64,000 nucleotides of DNA from positions 91,285,152-91,349,151 of the forward strand of contig NC_067285.1 in the NCBI RefSeq assembly GCF_020740795.1, in the 5' to 3' direction. Positions 1-12,400 of this stretch are shown here, in pieces. The position numbers were made by a program, and so were the translations under genes. Source of the stretch: Apus apus (taxonomy: Eukaryota; Chordata; Aves; Apodiformes; Apodidae). Within the stretch, counting starts at the first letter, position 1, and each line of letters starts with the position of its first letter. The notes under the pieces are model-generated. The model was given only the letters and a program-made list of their open reading frames with translations, did not search any database and had not been told where the DNA came from.

Positions 1-3000
1 GATTGCTGCTGTCATGCAGCTGTTGTCTTAGCCCTTTTACAGTGAACTTCACAAACTGTCACTGATGCTGTCCTGGATTCATGGTGTGACTTACATGCTG
101 GTCACTGGGTCTGCAGCTGAGCTTTTGCAGTGCCTTTACTGTAAGGAGATGTGAAATCGGGGAACTGAGATGTAGGCTAGTGTTACCTTGCATTGACCAA
201 GAAAATTCCCTTGCTAAAGTGCTTGTGCTTCTTACTGAAAATTGTATGGACAACAGTAAGTTTCAATTATGAACTACAGTAAACTAACTGTACTCTGATT
301 ACCAGGTATTTATTTGTTATTTTATTAATTTAAAATAATGACAAAATTAAGGCAGCTCCATCCATGACTACATAGTTAATGTTAAATTAGCACATAAAAG
401 TAAGGATTATTCCTTTGATTACCTAAAGAGGGAGAATTTGTGGCAATGTATGGCACAGGAGAGCTTAAGCTGTTTACCTGTGAAATCTCAGCAATGGGTG
501 TGTAAAAGTATCTAGGTCAGGTTGCATTCCTTCTGTCCTGACCATGAGATGGAAATACTCTCAACTCATTTTTACTGACAGCAAAGAGATGATGTCTAAT
601 TAAAACTGCTAACAGGAAGGGAGGTCTCTCATTCATAACAATTAAAAAAAAAAAAAAAGTTTTGAAAATAAGCTGGTCTTTGTAAGTTGTTTCTAATAAA
701 TTACAGGCAGTAGAGATGGAGAGTGGAAACAGTGGAGATGTGTGTGTCAGGTGTTGGATGGTGCTATTAACAATGGTGGGCATTACTCTGAGGGTGCAGA
801 GACCCAGTAAACCTTGTACAGCTGAACAGTGTGTTGTGACAAAGTGAATATAACCCTTTAGCATTAACATTGTTAATCATACAGTTTTGTCCGATTAAGG
901 GAATTCTTAAGCAAGGCTTTGATAAAGAGGTAAGAGGGAAGTAAACTTGATGCAAGTACTGGGTTGTACTCCATATTTAGCATCTCTTATGGGACTCTGG
1001 GCCAGTCCATACTGCTTCTTGGCTATCATTATCATGACTGAGCAAATAATATACTATAGTCAGTGCTTAGTATCGTACTTTGGTTAGAGTTTTGGTCTCT
1101 TAACTAGTTTGTTTCCTTTAACAGCAGAATTAAAATTACTCTTTTCTGTTATATTTAAAAAAATAATTCAGAAAGTTCTTTTGTCTGTCCTGCCTAGTAG
1201 AATTTGACTGTGGTAACTATGTTCTCCTTTCATGAACAGAGCTCCTATGAAATTCTGTGACTATATTAATTTTTTGTTCTTAGGTGTCTCACTTGAAAAG
1301 CACAGTTTAATGTAGATAACATATAATAATATTTTTATGTCCATACAAAGCAATTGAATGCTAGTCATTCTCTGCTATGACATAATAAAAGTATCAGTAT
1401 GACTAGACTGTTCAGCTTAATGGAAGTTTGTCTTTGTAAAGGAGCTGAAATGTGTGGTTTGGATAAAGTATTCTATTTCTTTCTGGGTTTGAGGTTTTGC
1501 TTTTTTTTAAAAAGAAAAAAGTTCTCTTCCATTGTGTAAGACAATACTGCAATAAAAAAGAGAAATATACCAGTACCGAGACACGAAGTAGAGGCTACTT
1601 CAGCATTTAAATTATATTCATTTGTTTATTCATTATCAGTAGTACAGTGGCTTTAACTATACATTGCTCTCTCTCTGATAATACGGCTCTCCTCAAGTAA
1701 ATCCAGCTTTTCAATAGCAGTATGTCACATTTTGCTTCAACCACCCATGGCATCAAACTGTAGTTGTTTTTATTAACTTCAAAACTAGGGGAAAGCTATT
1801 TTGTGGATATTTCTCTTCACACTCTTATGATTAAGGTTACTCCTTAGAAAAATATATTTAATGTGTTTAAAATCTGTATGTTTTTCTTCTGCGTCCTCTG
1901 CAGCATGGGGCGTCCAAACGGTCAATTTTTTTTTTAGTCCTAGCACATTGATTTTTTTTTTAATTTATTAATAGCTGTTTTATTAACATATACGTCTTTT
2001 CTAGACTGTTCTGGTGTTTTGTTCTTTGTAGGGTTTTTCAGGGTTTGCATTGTTGTTGATTTGTTTTTTGTTATGTGGGGTGTTGTGGAGGTTTGGGGCT
2101 TTTTTCGTATAGGTCTGGTGAACCTGTCTAGGGGAAAAAAAACAATGCAACTTCTTTACAATAAATCTTTGAAGCTGTATTGAAGATAAAAAATATATAT
2201 TTTTTGTTTGAGGTTGGCAGTCCTTGAGTTTAATACAGACATACCTGCCAACGAGATTTTAGTCACGGTCTGGTTTGGAGAGAAACTGTTTTGTTTTGAA
2301 TTTGAGAAGAGTTCTACATATCTGTTTGTCTCCTATAATGAGACATCAGTTTAGTGCCATGGTGACTGAGGAAGTATTTGTTTGAGCCTTTGGCTATTTG
2401 TTTCTCTTTAATATCAGTTGATTAACTGTCTTTCGGTTTGTCATCTCTTCAGCTAACAGAACATGAGGGAGTAATTTTCAATGTAGACTTCCCAAATACT
2501 TTCTGCCCAAGAATCAGTCATCCTTCAGCTTTACATGTATTTTGTGTGCAGTCATTTGTACTTTTCAGGGCAATCAGCTAATCCACCTTCTGTTTTGTTA
2601 TTTTTCTTTCCTCCCATCCCCTCCCCTTCCAAGCTGTATTAATCCCTAGATGAGATGAGATACTGCGTATTGGGTTTCGTGCAGATTTGGACAGTCACAT
2701 TTTTCAGAATTGCAGTTACATTCCTTATCTTGCTCAAGAGTAATAAAAACAATGTTTGGATTTATTATGTTGCAATCAAACATTTATCTGGAAGGTTGCA
2801 GCTAACTCTGCCCAAGCGTAGGTGCTTTCTGTGGGCTATCGCAGGGCATACAGCAAACATCAGTGCACAGTTTTGCCGTGTAGACAAGGCTGAACTTGTG
2901 CTACAGGGTGTACCTTTAATGAGTGTGTGAGGGGGAAGAAACAAAAGCACCTCTAAATACTAAGTTAATTTTTCAGTGGCAAAATTTGGTGTGTGTTAGC

Positions 3001-3373
3001 TATCAAAGTGTGGAGGTGTGGGAGTGTTTCTTCACAATGTTTATGTGACTGCATGTGAAAACTTCTTGTAGATAAGAATGCAATGCTAAAGGTAACAGCT
3101 GGAGTGATGAAGTCTTGGAAGAACGTGGAGGAAGTGATGGTTCTGGGTTAGATTTCTTTTTAAGTGTGTGAAAAACTAGTTGTAAGATTTTTCCAAAGTC
3201 TGTAGTTGTGGAATTAACATAACTGAAGGTACAGAGCTTTGAAAACAAATAGATTGTGGTGAAACATACCTTTCTAAAGTCATGGTAACTTAAGGTTGGA
3301 AGAGGAAAGTAAAGTAAAGTAATCTAAAATACTTTGTCTCTTTAAAATCTTACTGTATTTTTCTTTATTTCAG
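1..3373 (+). other. PDS5A intron (partial), no gene seen
   Basis: AT-rich intron sequence upstream of the first visible exon. It has poly-T/TG-rich stretches around 1,920-2,110 and an A run near 643-658. No PDS5A exon, no clear repeat and no RNA gene was recognised. The open frames at 517-870 (-) and 2,655-2,930 (+) have no family character. Confidence 0.7.
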
Positions 3374-3454
3374 AACCTTAATAAACAAGCATTTGATCTT
3401 GCAAAAGTCTTGTTGAAAAGGACTGTCCAGACCATTGAACCATGTATTGCCAAT
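3374..3454 (+). CDS. PDS5A: PDS5A coding exon 1 in window
   Basis: Encodes 27 residues from [16 protein letters not shown] to EPCIAN, phase 0 at both ends, after ...tttcag and before gtatgt. Part of the N-terminal HEAT repeats. The preceding exon (human ...LINLIPAHK) was looked for in 1-3,373 and not found, so the gene is 5'-truncated by the window edge. Confidence 0.95.
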
Positions 3455-6400
3455 GTATGTGAATTAATCAATCCATGTTATCCACAAGTAATAACTGTTC
3501 TTGTTACTGCCTTGATCTATTGGAGATTTGTTTGTTTTAAAACACTGTTTATAGATGTAACATTTTGTAATATGGCTACAAGAATGTCATTTCCCAAATA
3601 GGATATTATTAGCTTGGTTACTAAAGAAGTATGTGAGATGATTCAAGTAAGTGAAGAGGAAATTCATATTTCCCCGTCTTAGTGTAAAGTTAAGCCTAAA
3701 TCTAAGCTGTGAAAGTAGGGGGTGACAAAAAAATCCTGTTGCAACAGAAAGAATTGTTACTACTTCATACAGCATTTGACTAATTACAAATTATATACAA
3801 AAAATACATTTATAATAGCTGCTTCTATATACAGGATAGTGCAGAGATGGTCCTCTGAGTTGATTTAATATTATTCTCCTTACTTTCTTATTCAAGTGTG
3901 TAATAGCTTGGTAGCATTTGCACTGCTTAAATAATACTAATGTTAACCCACAGTATCTAATAGGAACTATATCAAGCATATAAAAATGTAATAAATACAA
4001 AATAAATTATTCAAACTTTAACCTATTTTGTTTCTGTTAAGGTAGCTAGCAACCATCATATATTACTGTCAAATACCACAAGACATATTATAAAGTAATC
4101 TGACAATCTTTCAAATGCATTAAAAGCAGAGAAGCTTATTTTTCAACATTTTCTGATATTCCATTTGAATTGGTTTTAAATTATAAAACAATTAAATATA
4201 AGATACTATTTTTTTCTCAACTTCCACTGGATGATTAGCATCTTAAATTACCAGTTCTTTTATTACATGTTACTATTGCTGGGGAGATGGTTATTGATAT
4301 TTTAAGTTATAAAATTGGCATGAATTAATTGATGCTGATGGGATTAATGGAACTGAACTGTGAAGGATATTTCTTTATAATTTGCTTGAGCTAAAACTGT
4401 AAGGGTGACATTCTTTGATGTAGTGGAAAAATATGTGCATTGAGTACCTTCCATTGGAATTGAAGTATTAATGATACTATATTAACATAATTTTTAAAAA
4501 TAGTATTTGCATGAATGAAGGAAAATGTGCTAAATAGTATTGTTTGTATTCTAGTTTTTTAACCAGGTTCTGGTACTGGGAAAGTCTTCAGTAAGTGACT
4601 TATCAGAACATGTGTTTGACTTGATTCAAGAGCTTTTTGCAATAGATCCTCACTTACTGCTGTCTGTCATGCCACAGCTTGAATTCAAGCTGAAGGTAGG
4701 TTTTCATGTAGCTTTAGACAAGTAATAAACTTTGTGTGAATATTACGAGTGCAGAGCTGTTGATTTAACAAGTGTTCTAATGGAGGGGTAAAGGATTTAT
4801 ATTTATCTCTTTCAAGATAGTTACATTTATCAATTTTAAAGATTACTGTAATACTGAAGGACACTGGAAAGTTGTATACAGTTATGTGCTTTCTCTGTTT
4901 GCAGATATTTTGTGCACACAAAATATATATTCATTATAATGATAAATTCATATGACCTAATGCAAAGGTTATATGAACCTAATATTTGTGTTTCATTTGA
5001 AATTTATGAAGTAGTTGGGCTGTGATTTGCTTATCTCATGAAATGCAAGTGTGTCAGCTTCGATATTGATTTGTGGAATTTTGTTTTGTGAAATCATGTT
5101 TTAATAATAGAGTATTTGCAAATATTTTCTCAGATTTGTCATAATGGCCTAATAAGTCAGCTGACTTCCTGTGATTTCTTGGAAATAACTAGACAATTTA
5201 TCCTGGTTTGGGGGGGGGTTGGCTTTTTTTAATTAAAAAGCTCTCTGTCTTTCATATGACTGTAAATGGCAAGAGAAATAATTTTATATGTGTGCATGTA
5301 CATAAAGGATATGGTAGCAACAAACAAAAATAAAAAAGAAATAGGTATTTGGTGAAAATACACTTATTAGTGCACTGTAACATCTTAATTGGTGTCTTTT
5401 CCACACACACAAAAAATAGTCTTAAGGTATGTTTTAAAAGAGAAACAAGATAGTTCTTTCTTGGAATTGTTAAGAATATATGTTATTCTAACTACTGTGT
5501 GTAGGTTTTTATTCCTGAAAGAGAGTAAGTTTTCAAAGCACAGCCATCTATTCAATGTCTGTAATACGTTAACTTAATAGGTATTTGAATTTTTTTACTT
5601 TTATGCAACTAATAATCTAATTAGGGAGACTAAGGATTATCAGAAATTGTTTAAAACTCACTTCTTAATCGAACTTAATAGCAGAAGGAAAAGGAAGCCA
5701 GAAATTATTATGAAGATATTACTGAGGTAATTACTTGATTTACAGTTCTTTTTTCATGTTTTGATTTTTAGAGCAATGATGGAGAAGAACGTTTGGCTGT
5801 TGTTCGACTTCTGGCTAAACTCTTTGGCTCCAAAGATTCTGATCTGGCCACACAAAATCGTCCTCTTTGGCAATGCTTTCTTGGGCGGTGAGAGACATGG
5901 GAATGCTGAATTTCTTTTCCTTTTGTTTTCCATTTTCTGATAGTATTGCATTTTTCATTGTGTTTTTAGAGGATGTAACTGTATTTGAACAAGTGGGGTT
6001 TTTTAAACCTTCAAAGCAGGGAATGCATATGGTGACATCTTAGAATGTGGAAGCCTGAAGGACTGCTGCTATATTGCTGTCAGCTATGGGAGTATAGGTT
6101 AGATAGCACATTACATAGTAGAAATTACACAGTAAGTATGCCAGCATTGTCTGAAATTTCATGCTGTTCAACTAGATCTGCAACTACATCTGTTTTATTT
6201 TGCATTTACCTTTTTGAGTGAAGACCTCTTTCTTTTTAAGTAAGTACGGAAATTTGTCAGGTTTTAAATAATGCATGTTTTCAAATTATATGTGTTACAC
6301 AGCAGTTTGTATTTTTGTAATTTCATGTGTGTGTATACAGACACGCACTCACACTATTGACAGAGAATTACATTCAAAAGTCAATGGACAAAACCCATTG

Positions 6401-9400
6401 GGTCACCATTTAATCTGCTTACAACATATTAATCCTTTATAGTCCTGACTTAATTTCACAACAAACAACATAAACATTTGTATGAGGTGTACATTATGGA
6501 GATAAATTAAAAACATTCCTGTTGTGCTATGGAACATGCTAGCAACACGTGTTACTACATTGATTTGCAAGGCTAATTAAAAATTAACATTCATAATCTT
6601 CTGTCCCTCTAGGTTCAATGATATCCATGTCCCTGTGAGATTAGAGAGTGTGAAATTCGCCAGTCATTGTTTAATGAACCATCCAGACTTAGCAAAAGAC
6701 CTCACTGGTGAGATTCTTATACAGGGGGTTAGAATAATTTAAGAAATGAGCAAGGAAGAATGCTATTATATCTGTACATAGCAGTATAGTTGTAAAATGT
6801 ATCAAGTCCAATGCTTGATACTGCATGAAAGAGCTAACTACTGAGTAACTGCTTTCTGCTGAAAACAAATGCTAGTTATTAGAAAGAGAGGAATATGTGA
6901 CATTGTGTACAATGTGTGTCTTTGTTGGGGTGAGTTTTTAAGAAGCTACCCATTGCAGAAAGTTTTAAAGTAATTTCAGATTCCAATGAAACTTCTGGCA
7001 AGTCAAAGCAAATGTCGGTGTAACACCTTGATTTATTTTCATTAGTGTGTTACCCAGTACTCTCTTCCACGGAGTTTAGAAAATGCCATTATGCTGATTA
7101 AACTATGAAGTTTCTTCTTTCACTTCAGCATAATTTTAATTATAAGCAGAACTTCAGACTCAACTGAAAATACTGTTCTTTTTTGATACATGCTCACTTA
7201 AAGCAGTTGTCAGTATTTTTCATTTATTGTTTACCTTCTTAGCTCTTTGGAAATGAGTCTGCTATTCTTTCTTCTCAGTCCCACACCCCCCTTTATTTTC
7301 AGTGTATTCTGATCAACTTTATTTTACTTTATTGCTTGTTGCAGATGAGACTATTTGTAAAAGCTATTTACTTGTATATTAATCTGATTTTTACTGTTAC
7401 AGAATTGTTTTATATTTAACATAGAAAATGCTGGAACAGATGTTTCCTGTAGAGAATTCCATGTTTAATAGTTTATATGGTTATGATATGTGACTGCCAT
7501 TTAATTGTTTCAACATTATTAATAAATTGGAATACGTCATATCTACATTTAAAAGACAAGCTTTTCATTGTTTCTGATCATAACAGAATATTTGAAGGTT
7601 AGATCACACGACCCAGAAGAAGCCATTCGACATGATGTTATTGTTACGATTATCACTGCAGGCAAGAGAGATCTTTCTTTAGTCAATGACCAGCTGCTTG
7701 GCTTCGTAAGGGAAAGGACGCTAGACAAACGAGTAAGTGTTCCTATTTTATTTTTAGTAATATCTGCTCCTAGTATAATTTGGTAAAACAACAAAAAAAA
7801 CCCCACAACAAAGCCACAGAAACAGAGAATCTTAGACTTGACTATTAACTAGAATGCTGTGGGGAAAAAATAATTTTTTTACCAGAATATCTTAATGTAG
7901 ATTCCATATTATGGAGGCAGTAATCGTGTTGTTAAGCAGATTAGATCATTGACTTATGAGGAACACAATCACAGTTAAGAACATAAGAATTGTCACCTAT
8001 GTTTAGGTCATGGGTCCCTGTAGCCCAGTATAATTCTCATTGTGGTCAGTTTTGCTTTCCAGCAATTTGTGATTTAAGGATTTCTTAAATCTGCTTGATC
8101 ATGCTCGTTGTAGCTTTCGATGGAACTCTGTTCCATGAATTTATAAAATTATTTCTGGAACTTATTTGTACTTTATAAGCATCCATGGCATTTGCATCAG
8201 TAAATTAAAAGTTCAGTGCATGTGTGTAAAAAGTAATTTCTCTTGTTTGTTTTAAACTTGTCTGATAGTTTCAGTGTATGTCGTAGTTCTTGCATAATGT
8301 AAAATAATAAATATTCTTTGACCCACTTATGATTAATAAATATGTACACCTTATCTTCTCCACTCCATTGCTTTCCAAGCTAAATAATCACCTGATTAAC
8401 TTCCACACAAATTGATTATTGCACATTTCTGATCATTCTTGTCTGGTGGTTCTATATCCTGTTGGAACCAAGGTGTCCAGACTTAGTGACGGCATTCAAG
8501 GTGTGCACCGTGGTGTTTACATGATTTATGATAATGGTTTGTGCTGGGGTTTTTTTGGTGGGGTTTTTTTTTTTTTTAAATTCTTTTAACATTTTCTTTG
8601 TTTCTTACATTGTTTCTGAGCACTGAGCTGACAATTTCGGAAAACATCCATGTTGACTTCAGTATCTTTTGTGAATAATTTCAGATGATACATTGCCTAA
8701 TACTATACATACAGAATGAATGCAGTTAGGAAAACCTGGCCTTAATCTAAATTTCTTCAGTTTCATATTGTAACAATTCAGTAGCATGATGTTTTTCTTA
8801 AGTTCTTTTATTATAATGTTAGATCTGACTACCTCAGTACATTTGATACGCACTGTTCAGTTAATTTTCAAATCATTTTTCATATGTTAAGTGTCACAGA
8901 TTCCTTTCTGACTCCATCAATAGGTACCATTTGTTCCGTTCATCATAAAAACCAGTGGGATTTTTCTACCTATTGTCTCTTATGCTTTAGTTAATAATTA
9001 ATTCAAAGCAGGCTTTTTATTTTGAGGTCCTCTGGTGTGAGACTTTGTTGGAAGATTTTGGAGATTCTAATGAATTTTACTGATACACTTGTGGGTCTGC
9101 TAACTTTTTTCTTAGATAAAACTTCCCATTATGTTAAGTGTAATGACTCGTTCCCATAACTTCATTTTTCAGCAGTGTCTACTCTTAGTTGTTACTGGTT
9201 TTTTTCAACCTATTTGCCCATTCAAAATCAGATTTCTGGTGAGTGGCCCTCTATTCCTCTTGGAACCCTTTGTTTCCTTTCACATTTGCTGTGTTCAATC
9301 TGTTCGATGGACAGGTTGCAGTAACAGAATAGTTAAGTGTTTGGTGTACCACTTCTGAATTCTGGTAGAAGTCATGGATTTAATGATTGGTCTTAATGAT

Positions 9401-12400
9401 TTTGTGGCTTCTCATTTTATTAATTTGCTTTAAAATGTTTTCTAATGACACTTTAAGAAACCTCTTCAGACCTCTTTCCTGGAAGAAGCCTTGTTTGTCT
9501 GTCAGCCCTACAGAAGGGTCTGAAAGGCTTCCTGCTTCTGGAGGCTTTTGTGAATATGTTTAATAAGTATACTTTTAATAATTTTGGTTCTGAAACTTTT
9601 GCCATGCTTCATCAAGGATTTACCTTCAACTTGCCAGAGCTTTTATGCTTTCCTGTTTACACTCTCTCAGATGTGCCTCTATGCTCTGTGGAGGATGATG
9701 GGTTTTATTATTTTTTGTTATTGTTATTCCTTTTTGTTAGGGTTTATGTCATTCTAACTTGTTACTTTTTAAGTAATTTTCTCATATTTGCCTTTTTCAA
9801 TGAGAATATTGCTGTAGTGGATTTTGAGAAAAAGGATGTTTTCTTTGCACAATGAGACTGATTTTGAGTATGTTTAGCATTTTAAAGCAGCTATTCAGTT
9901 AGTTGTACTTGCAGCTTGATTCTGCATATTTTTCAGGAGTGATTAAGACCACTTTCCTTCTTTTTCAGCCACTAAGTAAACATGTCCCAAAAGTCATTTA
10001 TGATACCTAAAAACTTCTAGTGTAACCACTGCTTCTCACTGGGACTGGTCAGAATGGGATGATTGTTACTGGGTCGTCTACATAGTGTCTCTCTTCTCCT
10101 TTAGCATCTCGTGATCAGCAGAGGCTCAGTCAGTTGTACAGCTGTAATCCTCGTTTCTGCGGAGCTCAGGAATTTCAGTTCATGCAGCTTTAAACCCAGG
10201 GTGGTACTTATGCTAATGTGCTTCACTCTGTGATTTCACACCAGTCTGAGGTTTGACGATACATTAGATTTCAAGGTTAGGTGCCTTTTCAGGCACTCAT
10301 CAGTGAAAAATAACTTCACCTCTAGGTGATACTTCTCTTATAAAAATCTCTGGAGTGAACTTTAATGAAAATACATCCTGAGGAGAAATCAAAATTGAGG
10401 ATTGACTAGAAGTGACAACAACAAATACTTTGCATTTGAAGTAGACCTTAGCAAATAGCATGTCTCTGTAAATATAATTAGTCTTATAAAGTTAATATTA
10501 AGGACTGTAAACTTGCAGAGTTTTTTTTATTCTTTTTAGAATTTTTCTCAAGTTTGGGAGAGGGGCATTGATATGTCCATGTAACTGTCCTTACATTTTC
10601 TGTGTAGGATTTTTTCACTTTCAGACATAGTGCATTATACCTGGTTTAATCACTCTCTTGTTTTAACACTGTTCTATTGACTGTATTTACCCTTTTTAGC
10701 CAGGTTTCTGTTAGACAAATCTACTACAAACTCTGAAGTGATCATTTGTCACTTTGACTTCATCTAATTCTTCTGACAACTGCAATCATCCATCAAATGA
10801 ATATAGATATTACTATGAAAAGAACAGTTTTCCAGTAGGCTGAAGTAAAATGTTGATTGTTTAAACACACTAATCTGTCATTTCAACTATGCCTTTTCTC
10901 TTTATAAATCAGCATGGAATCTTGAAATTTAAATAATGCCGACTGTTAGGCCATTCATGTGAACTGTTTTTATTCCTGACCATATTTTTAATTGGCATAG
11001 TATCAGTAAAGATAGCCTTATGACTTTTTAGGGGTAAAGGTTTTTGGCTAGAAGACTACTTTTTGAAAAACAAAAAAAAAAGTCCTCCGGTAACTTGATA
11101 TGTATACTCATTTATACAATGATTACAGCTATTAGAAATTACAAAAAATAAATCCCAAACCCCACTCCCACCTATATAGTTTTCACAGCTATTTTTATTG
11201 GTTCAGTTGGAAAACTGAACAGATGCTTCCCAAAAACTGGAATCCAGTCATTAGTAAAAATTGCTGTGAGGAGTTTTGCTTTGGGATTTTGTCTCCAAGG
11301 TCTTTCCAGTGTCTTCACTTTTCAGAATAATTTGTTTTGGGAGACATTTAAAAAAAATAAATTTTTTAAAAACCTTCTGAAAATGGCTCAGGTACTTCTC
11401 CTTTACACTGAAGGTAACCTTAAGAACCTGAAAAGTTAGAGGGGAGGTTTTAATACTTTTCTGAAAATTGTTCTCTTTCAGACCTGTATTTTCCTTAAAA
11501 TGTGGTTTAGATCACAGTGGATATGAACAAATTCCTGCAGAGAAGTTAATAATGTCTAGTTATATCTAAATTTCTTTCTTTTATGAGAACGAAGTATTAT
11601 ACTGTATACTATGAAAGTCATTGCTATCTTGATGTTAGTTCTGTTTTTAATATTTAAGAAATATTTAAGTCTTTTTTTTTTTCTTAGTTTTTCCATTTTA
11701 TCTTGATATAACTTAGTCCAATAGCTAGTGATGTCTAAGGCTGCTGTGCTGACATCAGCCATTTACAAGATTTTTCTTTGCCTGTTAATAAAAGGAAGAC
11801 GCTCAGTAAAACTATTAAGAAAGAAAACCTGCTTTATCTCAGTGTTATTAAAATAAGCCCTGAGTTTTACAGGATTGAAGAAGGGATGAAAATGTCAGTA
11901 ATAGTATCTATGTTTATGCTTGATAGACTGAAGTATTTTAAGCATCGTTAGTCCTTGGAGTTCAAGGCCAAAATAACTATCTAGTGTGTTCTGGAAGAAA
12001 TCCTCTCTTTCAGTTTCAATTTAATGCATTTCTTTTAAATGGTGAGGGAAAATTCTGAGGCTTTCTGTATAAATCATGCAGTTGGAGATACTGTTCTCTC
12101 TAAATTGATCATCAGTCTGTTCTGTTAATCTTACACTAAATTTTTTTATACTGACTAGCTTCCAGATTTTCTTGGCTCAGCACAGTACTGGATTCCTTTG
12201 TACAGACAATACTTAATCTGCATAGTACAGGGAAGAAAGAAACCCCTTATACAGGCCTCATTTAGAGGCTCTAAACAGCATTTTTCACCTTTAGACATGT
12301 TTAAATATAAGAGGTCAAAATGTGACTGTTTGGTCTTCCATGTCTCTACATCTTTAATGTATTTTATGTGTTTGATATTTATTTACCAAAAACATTTCCC

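Larger units (their letters stand above)
3455..7586 (+). other. PDS5A introns between window exons 1-5
   Basis: Four introns of about 0.7-1.1 kb, AT-rich, with short homopolymers only (for example a G9 run at 5,210-5,218). No repeat family or RNA gene was recognised. Confidence 0.65.

Noticed and set aside
517..870. 117-codon minus-strand open frame in the first intron
   Set aside because: It contains poly-T-encoded Phe runs, has no family character and crosses simple sequence; a chance frame.
1..3373. Search for upstream PDS5A exons (human ...LLDSILINLIPAHK region)
   Set aside because: No matching translation in any frame; these exons must lie upstream of the window.
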